A stretch of 64,000 nucleotides of DNA from Amphirosellinia nigrospora (Eukaryota > Ascomycota > Sordariomycetes > Xylariales > Xylariaceae). The position numbers and the translations under genes were made by a program. Below the pieces are notes generated by a model. The model did no database searches. It was not told the DNA's origin and saw nothing but the letters and a program-made list of their open reading frames with translations. Numbering within the stretch: the stretch's first letter is position 1; each line of letters begins with the position of its first letter. Shown here piece after piece: positions 38,312 through 51,436 of this stretch. The stretch covers positions 553,501-617,500 of the forward strand of contig SCHM01000008.1 in the NCBI GenBank assembly GCA_004123355.1, given 5' to 3'.

Positions 38312-40054
38312 CTAGGAATGTTGATGCGAGGTATGGTCATGGTCGTGGTTGTGAGTCGTCGAGTGACTAGATCGACGGCTCGAGTTAGCCTTTGATGCTG
38401 GCTGGGATGGCATCGCGCAGCAGCCCTGGTCCACACAATCATCCACGCAGTTCAGCAAACACCCATCACCTGGCTCAGGCTTGCTTGGGTATTGCGGCGG
38501 CGATTGCTGTCCGTCCATCGCCACCGACCCTTCCTCGAGGTGGTTGCAGTTTTGGTCCAGACAGAATTCAGGTTGAATGGTCGCGCTATGAATGCCATAC
38601 GCATGAAGACATTTCCGTGCCTGCTTCGCCAGCTTCATGTACTTAGCTCCGCCCTCGTCCGTGATAGGAAAGGCAATCTGCACATGCAATGAAGCCACCA
38701 CCTTGGTGTCCGAAAGCTGCCAGATATGCACATGATGACAGCTGATGACCCGGGCAACCGTTGAATATCATCCTTGACATCTTGAAGATCGAGATGATCC
38801 GGCGTCGCTTGCAAGAGGACCTTGGATGTCGCCTTGGTAAGGGGGATAGCCGACCTGAGGATGATGAGAGTGATGAACAAAGAAACGGCGGGATCGGCAT
38901 AGTAGCGTCCGGGCCATTCGGTTAACCAGATGATAAGAGCCGTAGCAATCACTCCAACATTACCAAGCGCATCACCCAGAACATGAAGAACCATGGCATT
39001 CATACCATGTCGGCGTGGTTGTGGCCATGGCCGTGACCCTTCTTGGATTTGGATTTCGGCTTGGTATGGTGATGATCATCGTGAACCCAGAATCGCGTCT
39101 GCTGTGGCTGGCGGACTGACGAGCGGGCTTGTCCTTAGTAATAGTGCCGTTATCCTTTCCAGTGCCATTCGGGATCAGTGGTGAGTTCTCGTCCGCCGCC
39201 GATTCATCACGAATGGCAGTTTCCACCGTAGCATTATCTTCTACCGAGCTCTCGTCTGTCTCGTCATCACCAGTCGATCTATCAATGATATCTTGCCTGA
39301 AACTAGCAGGATGGATATTGAGTTCATCGATGCTCGTAAAGCGGGTCCTCTTAAGACTGCTAGCACGTCGACGCTCCCAGTTGCCCGAGAAGAGGCTTCG
39401 GTTGTTATCCGAACTGCCCCCAACATCGGGCCTGTCAGACTGTCTACGGCGGGCTGAATCAGAGCTGTAGTCTCCAGCTTGCGCTCGGGCTACCGCTACT
39501 TCAGGTAATACGTCGACAGCGGGACCATTGTCGTTTATGAGCGCAAGTGTGGAATCAGCTCTCCCTTCCTCGGCAGCTACAATATTATCGCCGTGCTGGT
39601 GAACATGCTCGTGGCCATGCTCGTGATCATGTCCGTGCCCGTGATCGTGTCCGTGTCCTCCCAAGACAAAAAAGCCGACAAGATTGGAGGCGAGACCGCA
39701 GCAGCCGACGATGAGGATCAACTTCGGATTGGAGACCTCCTGAGGCTCCACGAACCGTGTCAACGCCTCGAGAATAATTGAAATACATAGAGCAATGAGG
39801 AACACGGCGTTGAAGAAGGCACCCAAGATCTCTGCGCGAAGCCATCCGTAGGAGAAGCGGTTCGTGGTAGCTCGGGTGGCGACAGTGACGGCCCAGAGAC
39901 CAATAATCAACGAGATGATGTCGTTCAGCATATGAAAGGCATCAGCCATCAAAGCAAGCGAGTGGACCATGAAACCCGATATCAACTCGACGAGGAAGAA
40001 GGCGATGTCAATGCCCAGCATAATGCTGATGCGAGTAGTTTTAGACCACGCCAT
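38312..40054 (-). CDS. Cation diffusion facilitator, vacuolar zinc transporter (Zrc1/Cot1 type)
   Basis: Predicted proton-coupled exporter moving Zn2+ from the cytosol into the vacuole. From the ATG at 40054 (MAWSKTTRISIMLGID) the six-helix CDF fold follows. Site A residues are visible in TM2 (ADAFHMLND, His41 and Asp45) and TM5 (HVLGDALGN), the HxxxD pairs expected of zinc transporters. A His-rich loop (~133-155, repeated HDHGHGH) lies between TM4 and TM5, followed by a long acidic/Ser-rich insert and a second His run (DDHHH, GHGHGHNHAD). The cytosolic domain holds HVHIWQLSDTKVVASLHV. The tail is Cys/His-rich (CLLNCVDDCVDQGCC, HNHDHDHTSHQHS). Single missing bases are inferred near 39084, 39010 and 38750. 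No intron was noticed. Confidence 0.9.
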
Positions 40055-40866
40055 CTTTCAGGTCCTCGCGGCGTCTCGCGGTAGAGTCGGTCGGTAAATG
40101 TGGTCAACGCGGGCGCCAGGAGCTGTGTTCGGAGGGGACGACGTCGCTGTTGTCGCTCCTCAATGGAGAGAAGGGCAAGGGCCTATTTGACGGGAAACCA
40201 GGCAGCTCCCGGACTGCAGTGTGTTAGAATGGGACGATTAAAGATGGAGAGGCTGGGCGACGAGCAAGGTAGTGCACAAGTAGATGATGTAGCAAGGGTC
40301 AGTGGCAACAACTGCAAGATGCAGATACTTACTCGTCCGGGGCAAATTTAACTTGTTGGTGCCGTCTCTGAAACAAAGAAGATATGCAGCGACCCCCGCA
40401 GGTCCGTGTCTGCGTCTCTCTTCACCCTCTGCTCTGTTCCCGATTGTCGGCTCTCATTCAATTGTATGAATTGGCCGGAGTGAGCAGATTTTTGGATGGA
40501 TTAGAGATGCTGACTGGGGTGGGGAGTGAGTGAGAGAAAAAGATGTCGCAAGTAGAAGTACCGAGGGCGGCGAAATGAAGGCGACAAGGCTAGCTAGCAG
40601 CTTGCTATAGCGCCACCCAATGCACTAACCTAAGAAACTACAATCGGTCGGTATAAGCTGTGGGCGGGGAGATTAGGTGGGCATCGGTCGGTGTTTCGTC
40701 ATAGGTAGCAATGGTCAACAAAAATATGCTATGGCCCTTGAGCTGCGGTATTGCAGCCGTTAACGGAGCCTGGTCGACCCTGTACAAGTGCTGGAGGGTT
40801 ATTAAGCAACCAGCAACCAGCAGAGAGAAGATGCAAGAACCCAAAAATGCTAAGGTTAGATATTTG

Positions 40867-40909
40867 TCGTTGTTACTGTTGCTGCTGCTGTTGCTGCTGC
40901 TGTTACTGT
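40867..40909. repeat. GTT/GCT trinucleotide repeat
   Basis: Imperfect tandem TGCTGT/TGTTAC triplets; opens poly-Leu or poly-Cys shadow frames. Confidence 0.8.
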
Positions 40910-41220
40910 ATCCCCTTGTTTGAAATCAATCGATCAATTACATGAGAGATTGAAGGTGTATAAGGTTTAGTGAGGGACGATGAGGAAGCATCCAGTCAAG
41001 TCAAAGATATGCTTATGTCGCATCAACGTCAAATGACATTGTCACGAGGTAAAATTACCTAACCAGCTCCAACGAGATATGTCATCAGCTGTTGCAGCCG
41101 CGATGCAGTGCACAGGTAGCTATGACTTGCAGCGAAGCCCTACCTAATTATTAAGGTATTGGTTTTCATGTTTCAGCCAGCCCCTAACTGCCCAATAATA
41201 TGCCACCGAGAATCTAGATC

Positions 41221-41238
41221 TACCTACCTAGGTAGGTA
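41221..41238. repeat. 18-bp perfect palindrome TACCTACCTAGGTAGGTA
   Basis: Identical to its reverse complement over 18 bases. Shorter versions recur in other intergenic regions of the window. Confidence 0.85.
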
Positions 41239-43032
41239 GTAGACCTAACTAGGGAGAGTTAAGTAACGCAGCTACCGTTCTGTCTCTGGCAATTAAGCTT
41301 CGTGTGACAACCAACTCACACAGGGAACATCCCAGACTCTTCTCAACACTGTTTCTTTTCGTTTTCAATAAAAGGCAACAATTTCAGCCATACTCGCCTG
41401 CCTAGAGATTTCTAGTCTATTGACTTGCTGAATTGGTCATGGCTTAAATAGTGTGGCAAGCGGGATATATACCAGGCGCGAAAAAAAGAATCGTAAGTAC
41501 GATGGCAAAAGCATTAGCGTCATGCTGATTATTACCGATGGCGTGAGTCTTGAATAACTCAAAACTAGAAACATTACACATTCTCGCCAATGCCCTCATT
41601 ATATCTTCGGAGGCGTAAGGAAATTTCTTCAGTCGTAGATAAAACGACTCGTCAAGTTCCATGATCGTACTGATAGATCCTAAAATGATAGCCGAACAAA
41701 AGCAGGTCTTCCCACCCCTGGCCCTCGAACTTTCTCAATGAGCTAATATACTTGGACTAATCACTTATTAGGTTAGGTAAATCCCGCCCGGCTGGAATGA
41801 TTGCTGTTAAGTACAGAGCTAGCCTATATTGCCTACTTACCTAAGGCGGGAAAAGGGTCGCCAAGTTGGTCGTGATAAATATACAGCAGATGGACAACAG
41901 GGAGAGTTAAATGACTCTCGAGATGAGTTCGCCTGAGATTTAATTATACGAGAGCTAATGTGATAAATGAGCAGTGGCGAGTTTCGTGGCTGGCTGGCTG
42001 GTCACCGGCTATTTCAGCCACTTTAGCAACACGACCCGCTGCAGGTTTAGATTGATGGTTGAAAGAAAGAGGGGCTTTCGCATTCCAGAGAAGCATCAAA
42101 GTGTCTCATTGCCAAGACACGGCACGGGAAGCCAGAGCATGGTGCAGCATCGAGCCCTATCGTCGGATTCCTCTGCGTCCCAGTCCCCCCTTGCATACCA
42201 ATCTATGAGCCAGCCCAACAAGAAACTAGACCGTGCAATCCAGCATAGATCGACACACCGGTATCCCCCATCTCTTTTTTGTTTTCGCTTCTGACAATGT
42301 CGCTCGCCTCATTGCGGGAAGCAATCCGGACTTGGAGGCGATACTGACCGTCGGATAGCCGTGCCTATGTGCCATAATAACAACACGCCACTACATGGCG
42401 ACCCCGCCTCTCATCACTGCAGGGTTCCGTCACATATTCTTCGCCTCTCTGCTGCTGCTTGTGCCGCCTTAGCCTGCCTCGGTATATTATGTATTCGACC
42501 GGGGGCATGACATCTCCGAGTGGGACAGTCTAGGTCAACACTGCTACGAGCTGCATGGGTTGTGTGCCGAGCCGTCGAGGTATTTGGTGTCTGAGGTGGC
42601 TAGGGATTCCAGCGTCGTATCAAAGGCATGCTGCAAAGTACTGCACATACGCTATAAGAGCAAGCTGCATCTACATCATCCTGACTATTATGAGGAATGG
42701 CAATCGACTGCTATCTATCGTCCAATCTAGGCCTAGACGCCTTCGGACACTCACTTAGCCTCTAGACTTTGGTGCACTCGGGCTGTCAGGTCTTCAACAT
42801 GACAGCAAAGGACCGCGAGTGAAGATACCAAGGTGTCCAGAAGCATTGAGATGACAAACTTGGTTTGAAATTTATCGCAATGCCAACACTAAATTCAGGT
42901 GCGTCTTGCTCAACTGTAATTGGGTATGTGTATAGACTAAGTAATGAATGAGATGAGTGATACAATATATTGAACAGTATTTGAGTGCCGAGATATTGGT
43001 CCTTTTTTACCACTCCTCTGCATATACCCCCA

Positions 43033-43626
43033 CTATGCCGCTACCTTAAACCACGGAATAGTGTCCGGTCCCCGGACTCCAACGTCCTCACGTTTCATCA
43101 GCTCCGACTCGGGTGTTCCATTCGCCAATTTCCGGATCAGGTCCTCCGGGTCAATATCGGCGCCGATGGGGTTCTTCTCGAACTCGGGACCAGTCATGAA
43201 GGCGTTAACCTCGTCCACCGAGGTAAAGGTGTCGACCTGGGTCTCGAGACGGTTTCCGTCCGGGTCAGTGTAGTACATCGAGATGGTCGGACCGTGGTTC
43301 ACGGTCCACGCCGGGGTGATCCCGAGAGCCTTCCGCTGCTTGTAGGCGGTCAGGAGGTCGCCCAGCGTCTCGTACGCAAAGGCGATGTGGTCTAGCCCTG
43401 CGCTCTTGTGGACCTTGGGCCCAAGCCCTGGGGTCTGGATGAGTGCGATGCGGTGGTGCTCTTCGTCATATGTCAGAAATGCCATCTGGTCGCTCTCCCA
43501 GTTTGCGTGCGCGCCGAGGAATGTCTTGTAGAATGTAGACATGGTTTTCAGGTCTGGTGTGCTGAGCACGACGTGCGCCATGACCTTAGGTGACAGGACC
43601 TTGCTCGAGTTGGATTCGCCGGCCAT
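43033..43626 (-). CDS. VOC/glyoxalase-fold protein, extradiol-dioxygenase-like
   Basis: Single intact exon of 197 residues. Two vicinal-oxygen-chelate modules start with AHVVLSTPDLKTMSTFY and LDHIAFAYETLGDLLTAY. The metal triad expected of type I extradiol dioxygenases is in place: His18 (MAHVVL), His80 (LDHIAF) and Glu128 (GNRLETQ). A probable second-shell region is YYTDPDGNR. Related fungal proteins are annotated as biphenyl-2,3-diol 1,2-dioxygenase-like or glyoxalase family; the real substrate is unknown, though catechol-type ring cleavage is plausible. The length is short compared with bacterial two-domain enzymes (~290). Starting at MAGESNSS fits the family and the frame has no upstream ATG in the leader I can support. 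No frameshift. Confidence 0.85.
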   Translation of the reverse strand: MAGESNSSKVLSPKVMAHVVLSTPDLKTMSTFYKTFLGAHANWESDQMAFLTYDEEHHRIALIQTPGLGPKVHKSAGLDHIAFAYETLGDLLTAYKQRKALGITPAWTVNHGPTISMYYTDPDGNRLETQVDTFTSVDEVNAFMTGPEFEKNPIGADIDPEDLIRKLANGTPESELMKREDVGVRGPDTIPWFKVAA

Positions 43627-46600
43627 TTTATGAAATTTGGTTCTCTATTATATGCTAGAGACTGGGGATCTGATGAGAATAGATTGATGCACAGGACTGA
43701 TGTGTTGGTTATCTTGCTGGTAGTGATCTCGAAACATCATTTCCCACGACGACACCTGCCATATTTATATACATTCTCCTTTCAATAAGTTCTACCCTCT
43801 GCACCGCGAGTAAACCTTACAGACCCCGCGATGCGTCCGCACGTCGTGTTGTCGTGAGCCAATGTCAAAGCTGTAATTAGGTAAGGTGGGTGTAGCTTAG
43901 GTAATTCACGCGCGCCTCGGGTCGCATGATGTTGCGCTCATCATCCGCGCATCATCCGCAGACCCGCATGGTCCATGTAGTCCGCATGGTCCGCACCCCG
44001 ATCATATATCTATCCCATGAGATGGCAGAGAAACCATGATACATGACCTCCCGTCCCCGGCGTCCCCGGCAATAGGACATAATTCCACAATCTTCTGATA
44101 ATGACTTCATTTCGTCGTCCGAGGAAATGCAATTCCGCTATACTGCTCGGTGTTAGCATAATCCGCCACATGGACTTCTCTTACCAAATGCTTTTCCCCG
44201 TCCTTAACCGAACCTAGATTTAGTCGGCGCCTATTTTTTTCAACAACGAGCTGAACTTCTGAGACCGCTACTTCTAAATCGGCATGGCATCATTCAGAAC
44301 GATGCACCCATGCACCCCGCCGGAGCTTCAGTTGGTGCCGAAACGCGATGCAACATATAATACGTATTTAGCAACAGGCCAAGGTTTACCTCATGCTACC
44401 AGGCATCTTCTATTCTTGGGTCAGCTCAAACCTATCGACCCTGAAAACCACAAAACGTACCCAGCATGAGTTGGTGAACACGGCCCCGTATGCCCCCGTG
44501 TTTCAATTGGAGCTGGAGCCGAGCTTCTTATAATACCCCAAACTACGTCACAGCCATGCGCTTTCGGCGAACTTGACCTGAATGCACGATATTCTTCAAC
44601 ACCGACCATACCGGATCCGAATATCGTCGCTGTCACGGAGCATCGCTCCCCATTCTCTCGGGGTCTTGCGTTGGGTTCCGGCCTCGATTTAGAGGTTGCT
44701 GCGGACGAATGTTTCCGTTTGGAGCTGGTCGGAAGACAATTGTTGTGGCGTGTGAGGAATTATAATTACTGTTGAAGTTGATGAGGTTGAGCTGGCGCAG
44801 CGGTAGAAGAGAATGCTAGGAATTCATCGTGTCCTTCCAGAACAATTTACCCCATCAGTGCCAAGGAAATCGAGACCCTCATATACCACATCGGAAACGG
44901 ACCTCCCATGGGGAAATGAGCTCACATAGCTGCTGGTCCTATGCAGGCCAAGACAACGCCGATTCGGATGGTGTGCTATCGAATTCTTGAAAAGGTATGC
45001 AACACGCGAGTGTACGTTGCCAGACTATGCTTAATAATAGGACACTACGGTGCCCAGGGGTCCATGGAGTTCACGCTCTTGAATGCATGAACACTAACAA
45101 GATAGAAGAAATAAAATATGCTGCAAGTAACTGCCACTAGTCGAGGTTGACATACCTACCGCAAAGGGCTCGGAGATATATATGCCTAGGCGTTGCAAGC
45201 TAAGAGATGGTGCCTGTCCCTGCCCTGTTGCTGGAGTCATGGATCGTACCTAGGTAGTCGCATGCAGGGAGCCCACATGCATGCAGTGGTAGGCTACGGG
45301 TATATACTCCGAGGTGATGATGATGTAACCTCCGAAACGCTATTAGCAATTCACGATCTCAATGTCAGTTTTCGATTCTGGGTATTTCAAGTCTTCGTCT
45401 GATATATTCTTGGCATAAATCGATTGATGTCGAGCAGGATGATCAACGGCGTTAACAATTACTGGACATGCCCGTCCCACTCATCCGCGGATAAGTCCCC
45501 TGACTAGACAGGCTATTAGTTCTGTTCTAGCGCTGGGTTCGACGTCCTATCTACTCAGCTAAGGCAGGTAATGGGACGATATCTAAGAATCTAGAATATT
45601 TAGATATCTTAGATCCGCTAATAAAGCGTATCGGCAGATGCTCCCAATCGGGATCGGAGCCGGCCTTGCTTGCTTGTAGTGGAATTAATAAGTGTACAAC
45701 ATGAGGACTGAAACTCGATCCCACACGGCAGCAATACATGCACCTAGGGATTCGCTCCACTCATAAGCGCGTTTCTTCGAAGGCGCCTACGAATAAAACG
45801 GAATCGAATTGAAATTTCATGCTAGGGAATAACACGCTTCATGGCCGTGGAATGCCGCGGGATCGTTCGTCATCCGTGTACTACCTTGAGATGCATCGCC
45901 GCTGAGGTGCCAATGTTAGTACGGCGGAGTTCACTAAACGTATATCACCAGCCACATATAATGCTAATTATACACATATGTGTAAAATGTATGTTTCCCT
46001 ATAACTTTCATGTTGCTGGGGCACTATCTAGAATATTCAACTCGCTTCTCGTACTAGCCGGAATGCTAACTGACCGTTCTATAGCTACGCGTTCTGGATA
46101 ACCTGATATTCTACAAACATATGCGTGCTCAATTGATGTGCAGTAGTAACTATAAACAGCGATCTAGCGATTATAGCTATAGGATTCTAGAAATCACGTC
46201 GAAGCCAAGCTCTGCTTCGACAGTCTTGGTATATATAGACGTTTTGGTTCATGGAAAGACTTTTCGCCGTATGCCCAAGTAGTTGATCGAACCACGGTAC
46301 TATTCGTCCCTCGATCAAAGAAATTGTTTAATGGACATACATGTAGGCAGACGCTCATCCCGATTTATGATTTATGCACTGCAATGGTTCCTTCAACGGC
46401 CATGGCGAATAACTTATAACGGGAATTCATCATCCAATGTCGCATGAGCCAGCCTGCAAGAAGATGCATAGGGAAATAATAACATGTGTAAGTTATTGAT
46501 TGTCGATCAATTAACTGAATGCCTACTATTGGAGGGCAGAGAGGCGGATTAAAATGGAAGCGAGTCGGTGAGAGGCGTTGCAGCACGTCAAAATCGAGAT

Positions 46601-48523
46601 GATAATGACATGCATGAACTGCATACTACATTGCGTCCCGATGTTAGATTGGAGGTTGAGAAATGCTACAGTGTCTGACATAGTATGTGAGGCTGTACAC
46701 TGTAAGCATGGCTACGGATTCACTTACCTAAATGAGAACTAATTAAAGGCCTTACCCAATCGGGGACGCACCGGGCCGCATTCCCGATCCCCCAACGCAA
46801 CCCCACAAAAGTTGTTAGGTAATTCAGCTCACTCGACCCCAGACCTGCCTAAGCTTCATCCATCTCTTACACACAGCTTCGTGAACCGTCCGTCTGGTTT
46901 CATGTCCCACTCCCTCCCACTCCCTCCCTAATCCGTACCGGCCCGGGCACGGCTCGTTGCGGCTTCTCACATGACATATTACCCAAATTGATTCGAGGTC
47001 ACTCCTCACGTACGCCTCATGAGCATTGGCCGAAGCGTCTGATGTTGATACTCGTCCCTGAGCTAAATGCCTTGGATCTGCCGGAAGCCGATGTGAGGCT
47101 CGAGACAGCGCAAAAAGTGTAGGCAGAGGGATATCGGTTGCACGACAGGATACCCGCAATCTTCGGCCCTTTCGGAAAATTCGCCTATCTCCAGCACGTT
47201 ATACAGGGATTCCGGAGTAAAACATGGTTGGTTCAAGTAGGCCAGTGTTGCTACGTTCCAGTACTACGCCTCCATGCCTTCTGGCGTTCCGCCTAGAACT
47301 TGCCCGGAACTCGGGTCAGATTTACCCTAAGTGCTATGCACTTGACCTATTCAAGACAAACGAGATTATTGCGATGGACTGGGACTCGTCGTCATTGCGA
47401 GAGGTATCTAACCTGAACGAGGAACCGTTTCATGACCAAGCTTTATCGGCGTGGGCACTAGTATGTTCAAGTTGCAGGACCCGTTTCTCTAGAACCCCTT
47501 AAGCTTCAAATCCTATCCGGGCCCTAGTGAACGGAGGCTAACACTTGATACTAGATGTTGATTTTTCGGAAGGACATCAAACTAGGCTTGTTTCTACCAG
47601 CTATTCGTAGCATAGCTGCATCTCATCATAGTCCTAATCAGACAACTATCTATTATGCGCTCGTCGTGCTCTCAGCCTAATGGATACCATATGCTTGCCG
47701 AAGGGAACCCCCCACTCTCCGTATGTATGATGGACGAGGGCTTATGTCCCAGGACCAGAGTCGCCCTCCACCCGGTCCGTCACAGCCGTGGTTGTGACTT
47801 GGCAAGGGTGGTAATATATATCTCTTATCGGCTTCGTACATCTTCGCCTCTACTGCCAGACTAACTTGAAGCCGCGCAGCATCTTGCCCACTCTCCTCCA
47901 CAATACGGTGGTTTTTCGGCCATCTTTGCTCTCACATGTCGAAGTGTGCTGATCGTCGTCAGGGTTAACTCATATAACAGCCTCGTGTGGGCGGTGAAGT
48001 GCCCTGACGGGCAAGTCTATCTCGTCTCTGCAACCCCAAGCTTGCCTGGCCGCATACCACCCATACATGCCACGCCACCCTACCGACATAAGTAGCTTGT
48101 AACCTACTTCTGAAGATAGTTGGGGTTTGCTTCCTAGTCACGCCTTAGGTTATAGTACGGCGGAGTCACTACCATTCTTGGCAGATTCCCGCAAATGTAC
48201 CGGGTTCTTTGATTATATAGCACTCACATGTTCTCTCCTGATACCCATTGGGGATCAACTCGATACTACAAGTCTTTATTTAAACCTTTGCTCCATTCGC
48301 AGTCTATTTGTTTCAATTCAGTTGTCCTATGAGTGACGCGACCCTGTCTACCTATTCCCATTGATCCTTACTTGAACAATATCTCCAACGGTTCACAGTA
48401 TCATCATAACAAGACACAAATTATAATCTTCCTTGGTGACACTCTATAAAGAATGTCGTCCATGATAATGGGCGTATGAGGATCAGGAGTATGGAGGTGT
48501 TGATCCTCTCGCCTCACCATCCG
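43627..48523. other. Long intergenic stretch, no supported gene
   Basis: 4.9 kb between divergent VOC and GH3 genes. Open frames are short and unrecognised. It holds the direct repeats above, a TACCTAGGTA copy near 45248, AT-rich stop-dense sequence at about 45.5-46.6 kb and an 8-bp-stem hairpin at 46198-46221. No transposon protein or RNA gene seen. Confidence 0.6.
43939..43992 (-). promoter_or_regulatory. Clustered direct repeats with CGG cores upstream of the VOC gene
   Basis: About 310-370 bp upstream of the VOC ATG. On the gene's strand GCGGATGATG occurs twice (43948-43939 and 43959-43950) and GGACCATGCGG twice (43974-43964 and 43992-43982). CGG triplets are the usual half-sites of Zn2Cys6 regulators, so these could be binding sites; this is inference only. 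Confidence 0.35.
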
Positions 48524-51436
48524 ATGGATCCAACATAACCCCAGATACCGAATACTCCCCTCCCGATAGCCCATTCCCCAAGCAAAGTATTTTACAAGAC
48601 AGCCGTTCCGCGGCGAGGAAGAAGCTAGCTTCTCTAAATCTCGAAGAAAAGGTATGTGTAATGTAACGTACAATCTGACATCTCGCACTAAACGTACTAC
48701 AGGTCTCTCTCCTTACTGCCGCAGACTTCTGGAGGACGAAGGCTATACCTGAGAAGGGTATACCAGCAATCAAAACCAGTGATGGACCTAATGGCGCTCG
48801 TGGTGGTATTTTTGTGGGAGGTACAAAGGTTCGTATAGCTTGATGTAAGCTATGAGACAATCATTGCTAACGACATTATACACAGGCGGCTCTATTCCAT
48901 GTGGCATATCTTTAGCAGCTACTTGGAATAAAGACCTGCTTTACCAAGTTGGCCAACACCTGGCTAGCGAAGTCCGAGCACGGTCAGCTCAGGTTCTTCT
49001 TGCTCCGACTGTCTGCATGCACCGGCATCCATTAGGCGGCAGGAATTTCGAGTCATTCTCAGAAGACCCTTTACTCACCGGAAAGCTGGCTTCCCAGTAC
49101 ATCAAGGGGATTCAATCCAAAGGAGTCGCCGCTACCATCAAACGTCTGCTCAAACTATCTCATAATAACGCCGACTCTGGACTAACATATCCGCAGATTT
49201 TGTCACAAATGAACAAGAGACGCATCGTCTAACTATTGACTCATTGGTGATGGAGCGGCCTCTGAGAGAGCTGTATCTTCGCCCTTTCGAGATTGCTGTA
49301 CGAGAAGCGAATCCATGGCCATCATGTCATCCTACAATCTCATCAATGGTATTCATGCCGACATGAATGCTCACACACTAAAAGATATTCTACGAGGCGA
49401 GTGGGGCTATGACGGGTAAGGATGCAACGTCGTAAATCGGAGAACAATATTAACTAGGTTTTTAGAACCGTTATGTCAGACTGGGGAGGCATCAACTCGA
49501 CGGTAGAGTCGCTCAAGGCCGGTTGTGACATCGAGTTCCCCCATTCGACAAAATGGCGTTATGATAAAGTCTTGAAGGCAATTAAAGACGGAAAGCTCAC
49601 TGTAGAAGATATTGACACAGCTGCAGAGAACGTCCTTACGCTTGTCGAACGAACAAAGGGAGACGACATGTCAGCTGAAGAACCTGAAAGAGAAGATGAT
49701 AGAGAGGAAACCCGTGCGCTTATCCGCGCGGCCGGCGCCGAAGGCCTAACTTTATTAAAGAACGAAGGGGGTCTATTACCCCTTAACCGAAGACGGCCAA
49801 GATTGCCGTCATCGGACCAAATGCCAAGAGGGCAATTGCGGGTGGTGGTGGTAGTGCAAGTCTCAACCCTTATTACAATACCCTTCCTCTCGATAGCATT
49901 AGGCAGGCTGCACATGGAGAGGTGGTTTATGCCAAGGGGTGTCACATTTACAAATGGCTCCCGGTGGCATCACCTCTGTGCACCGATAAGTCAGGTAAAC
50001 CGGGTGTGACTTTGGAATGGTTCAGCGGAGACCAGTTCCGTGGCGATGTCGTTGTCACACAACGCAGAACTAATACCGACCTCTTCCTCTGGGATTCCGC
50101 ACCGCTAGGCCAACTCGGACCCGAATGGTCGGCGATCGCGACGACATATCTCACCCAACCTCGTCGGGAAAGCACACCATCAGTTTCATGAGTGTTGGTC
50201 CGGGAAAGCTATATATCGATCGGGAACTTGCCCTCGATCTCTGGAATTGGACCGAGGAAGGCGAGGCCATGTTCGACGGCTCAATTGACTACATGGTCGA
50301 AGTCAATATGACTGCAGGTAAGGCTGTGGAATTACGCGTGGAAATGACGAACGAACTCCGTCCTATTGCCAAACAGAAGGAGTTCAACATGACGCACAAA
50401 TATGGTGGCTGCCGCATCGGCTTTAAGGAAGAAGATCAAGTCGACTACCTCCAGGAAGCCGTGGATGCTGCTAAGCAAGCCGACGTCGCTGTCGTCATTG
50501 TCGGTCTTGATGCCGAGTGGGAGTCGGAAGGTTACGATCGGAAGACGATGGACCTACCCTCGGACGGAAGCCAAGATAGACTGATCCGCGCAGTCCTCGA
50601 AGCGAACCCCGAACGGTGGTTGTTAACCAATCCGGCTCGCCTGTGACTATGCCGTGGGCCGACGACGTCCCTGCTATTCTACAAGCATGGTACCAAGGCC
50701 AAGAAGCCGGGAATGCACTGGCTGATGTTTTGTTCGGTTTCCGCAACCCAAGCGGTAAGCTTCCAGTAAGTATACCCCGATCTATATCGCCGCTTCGCCC
50801 TTGACGACAATCGTTACTAACCTCAACAGTCGACCTTCCCCCGCAAGCTTGAGGACACTCCTGCCTATCACAACTGGCCAGGCGAGAATCTGCGCGTGCT
50901 GTACGGCGAGGGCCTGTACATCGGGTACCGGCACTACGACCGGGTGAGGGTGGCACCCTTATTCCCTTCGGCCACGGGCTGTCCTACACGACCTTCGAGT
51001 ACGGCCGACCCTCGCTCAGCAACAAGGTGCTGACCTCGTCCGCCACGGCGCCCATCCACCTCGTCATGGCCGTCACCAACACGGGCGTCGTAGCAGGCGC
51101 CGAGACGGTCCAGATCTATGTCCGTGACGAGAAGTCGACTCTCCCGCGCCCCGAGAAGGAGCTCGTGGCCTTTGAAAAGGTCGAGTTAGAACCGGATGAG
51201 ACAAAGCACATCACCGTCCCTCTCGATAAACACGCCGTCGGATACTATGATCCTGCTCGGAAGGCGTGGATCGCTGAGGAGGGTCGGTTTAAGGTGCTTG
51301 TGGGCGCTTCGGCAACGGATATTAGGTAAGAATCTTCATTCACGCTTATTTTAGTCGCGGATAGCTAATTCGTTTGTTTGATTACAGGCACTCGGTAACG
51401 TTCGAGATTAAGGAGTCGTTCACCTGGGTATTCTGA
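48524..51436 (+). CDS. GH3 beta-glucosidase with PA14 insert, no signal peptide
   Basis: Cleaves terminal beta-linked glucose from cellodextrins or glucosides, probably inside the cell because no signal peptide is seen. Order: [47 protein letters not shown], then the nucleophile Asp in TVMSDWGG (49479-49481). The PA14 region follows ([11 protein letters not shown] ... [18 protein letters not shown]), the second GH3 domain ([36 protein letters not shown]) and a fibronectin-like end ([17 protein letters not shown]). Introns: 48652-48702, 48829-48885, 49144-49196, 49416-49465, 50766-50829 and 51326-51387. One missing base each is inferred near 48532, 48899, 49319, 49788, 50157, 50609 and 50970. 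The start MDP at 48524 depends on the first of these. It resembles the bglI/J/K class of Aspergillus. Confidence 0.88.

Larger units (their letters stand above)
40055..43032. other. Intergenic, no supported gene
   Basis: 3 kb between the zinc transporter start and the VOC gene stop. It includes a GTT/GCT repeat and an 18-bp perfect palindrome, entered separately. The minus frame 41444-41662 (72 codons, MELDESFYLRLKKFPYASED) is compositionally protein-like but unrecognised, and too isolated to call. Confidence 0.6.

Noticed and set aside
41444-41662. 72-codon minus frame beginning MELDESFYLRLKKF
   Set aside because: Protein-like composition only; no family, neighbouring exon or splice pattern supports it.
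42985-43395. 136-codon plus-strand frame over the VOC gene
   Set aside because: It is antisense to an intact conserved gene and has no recognisable domain; a codon-bias shadow.
45530-45560. GGGTTCGACGTCC, possible tRNA T-arm
   Set aside because: The flanking bases do not pair as a T-stem and no other tRNA arms are present.
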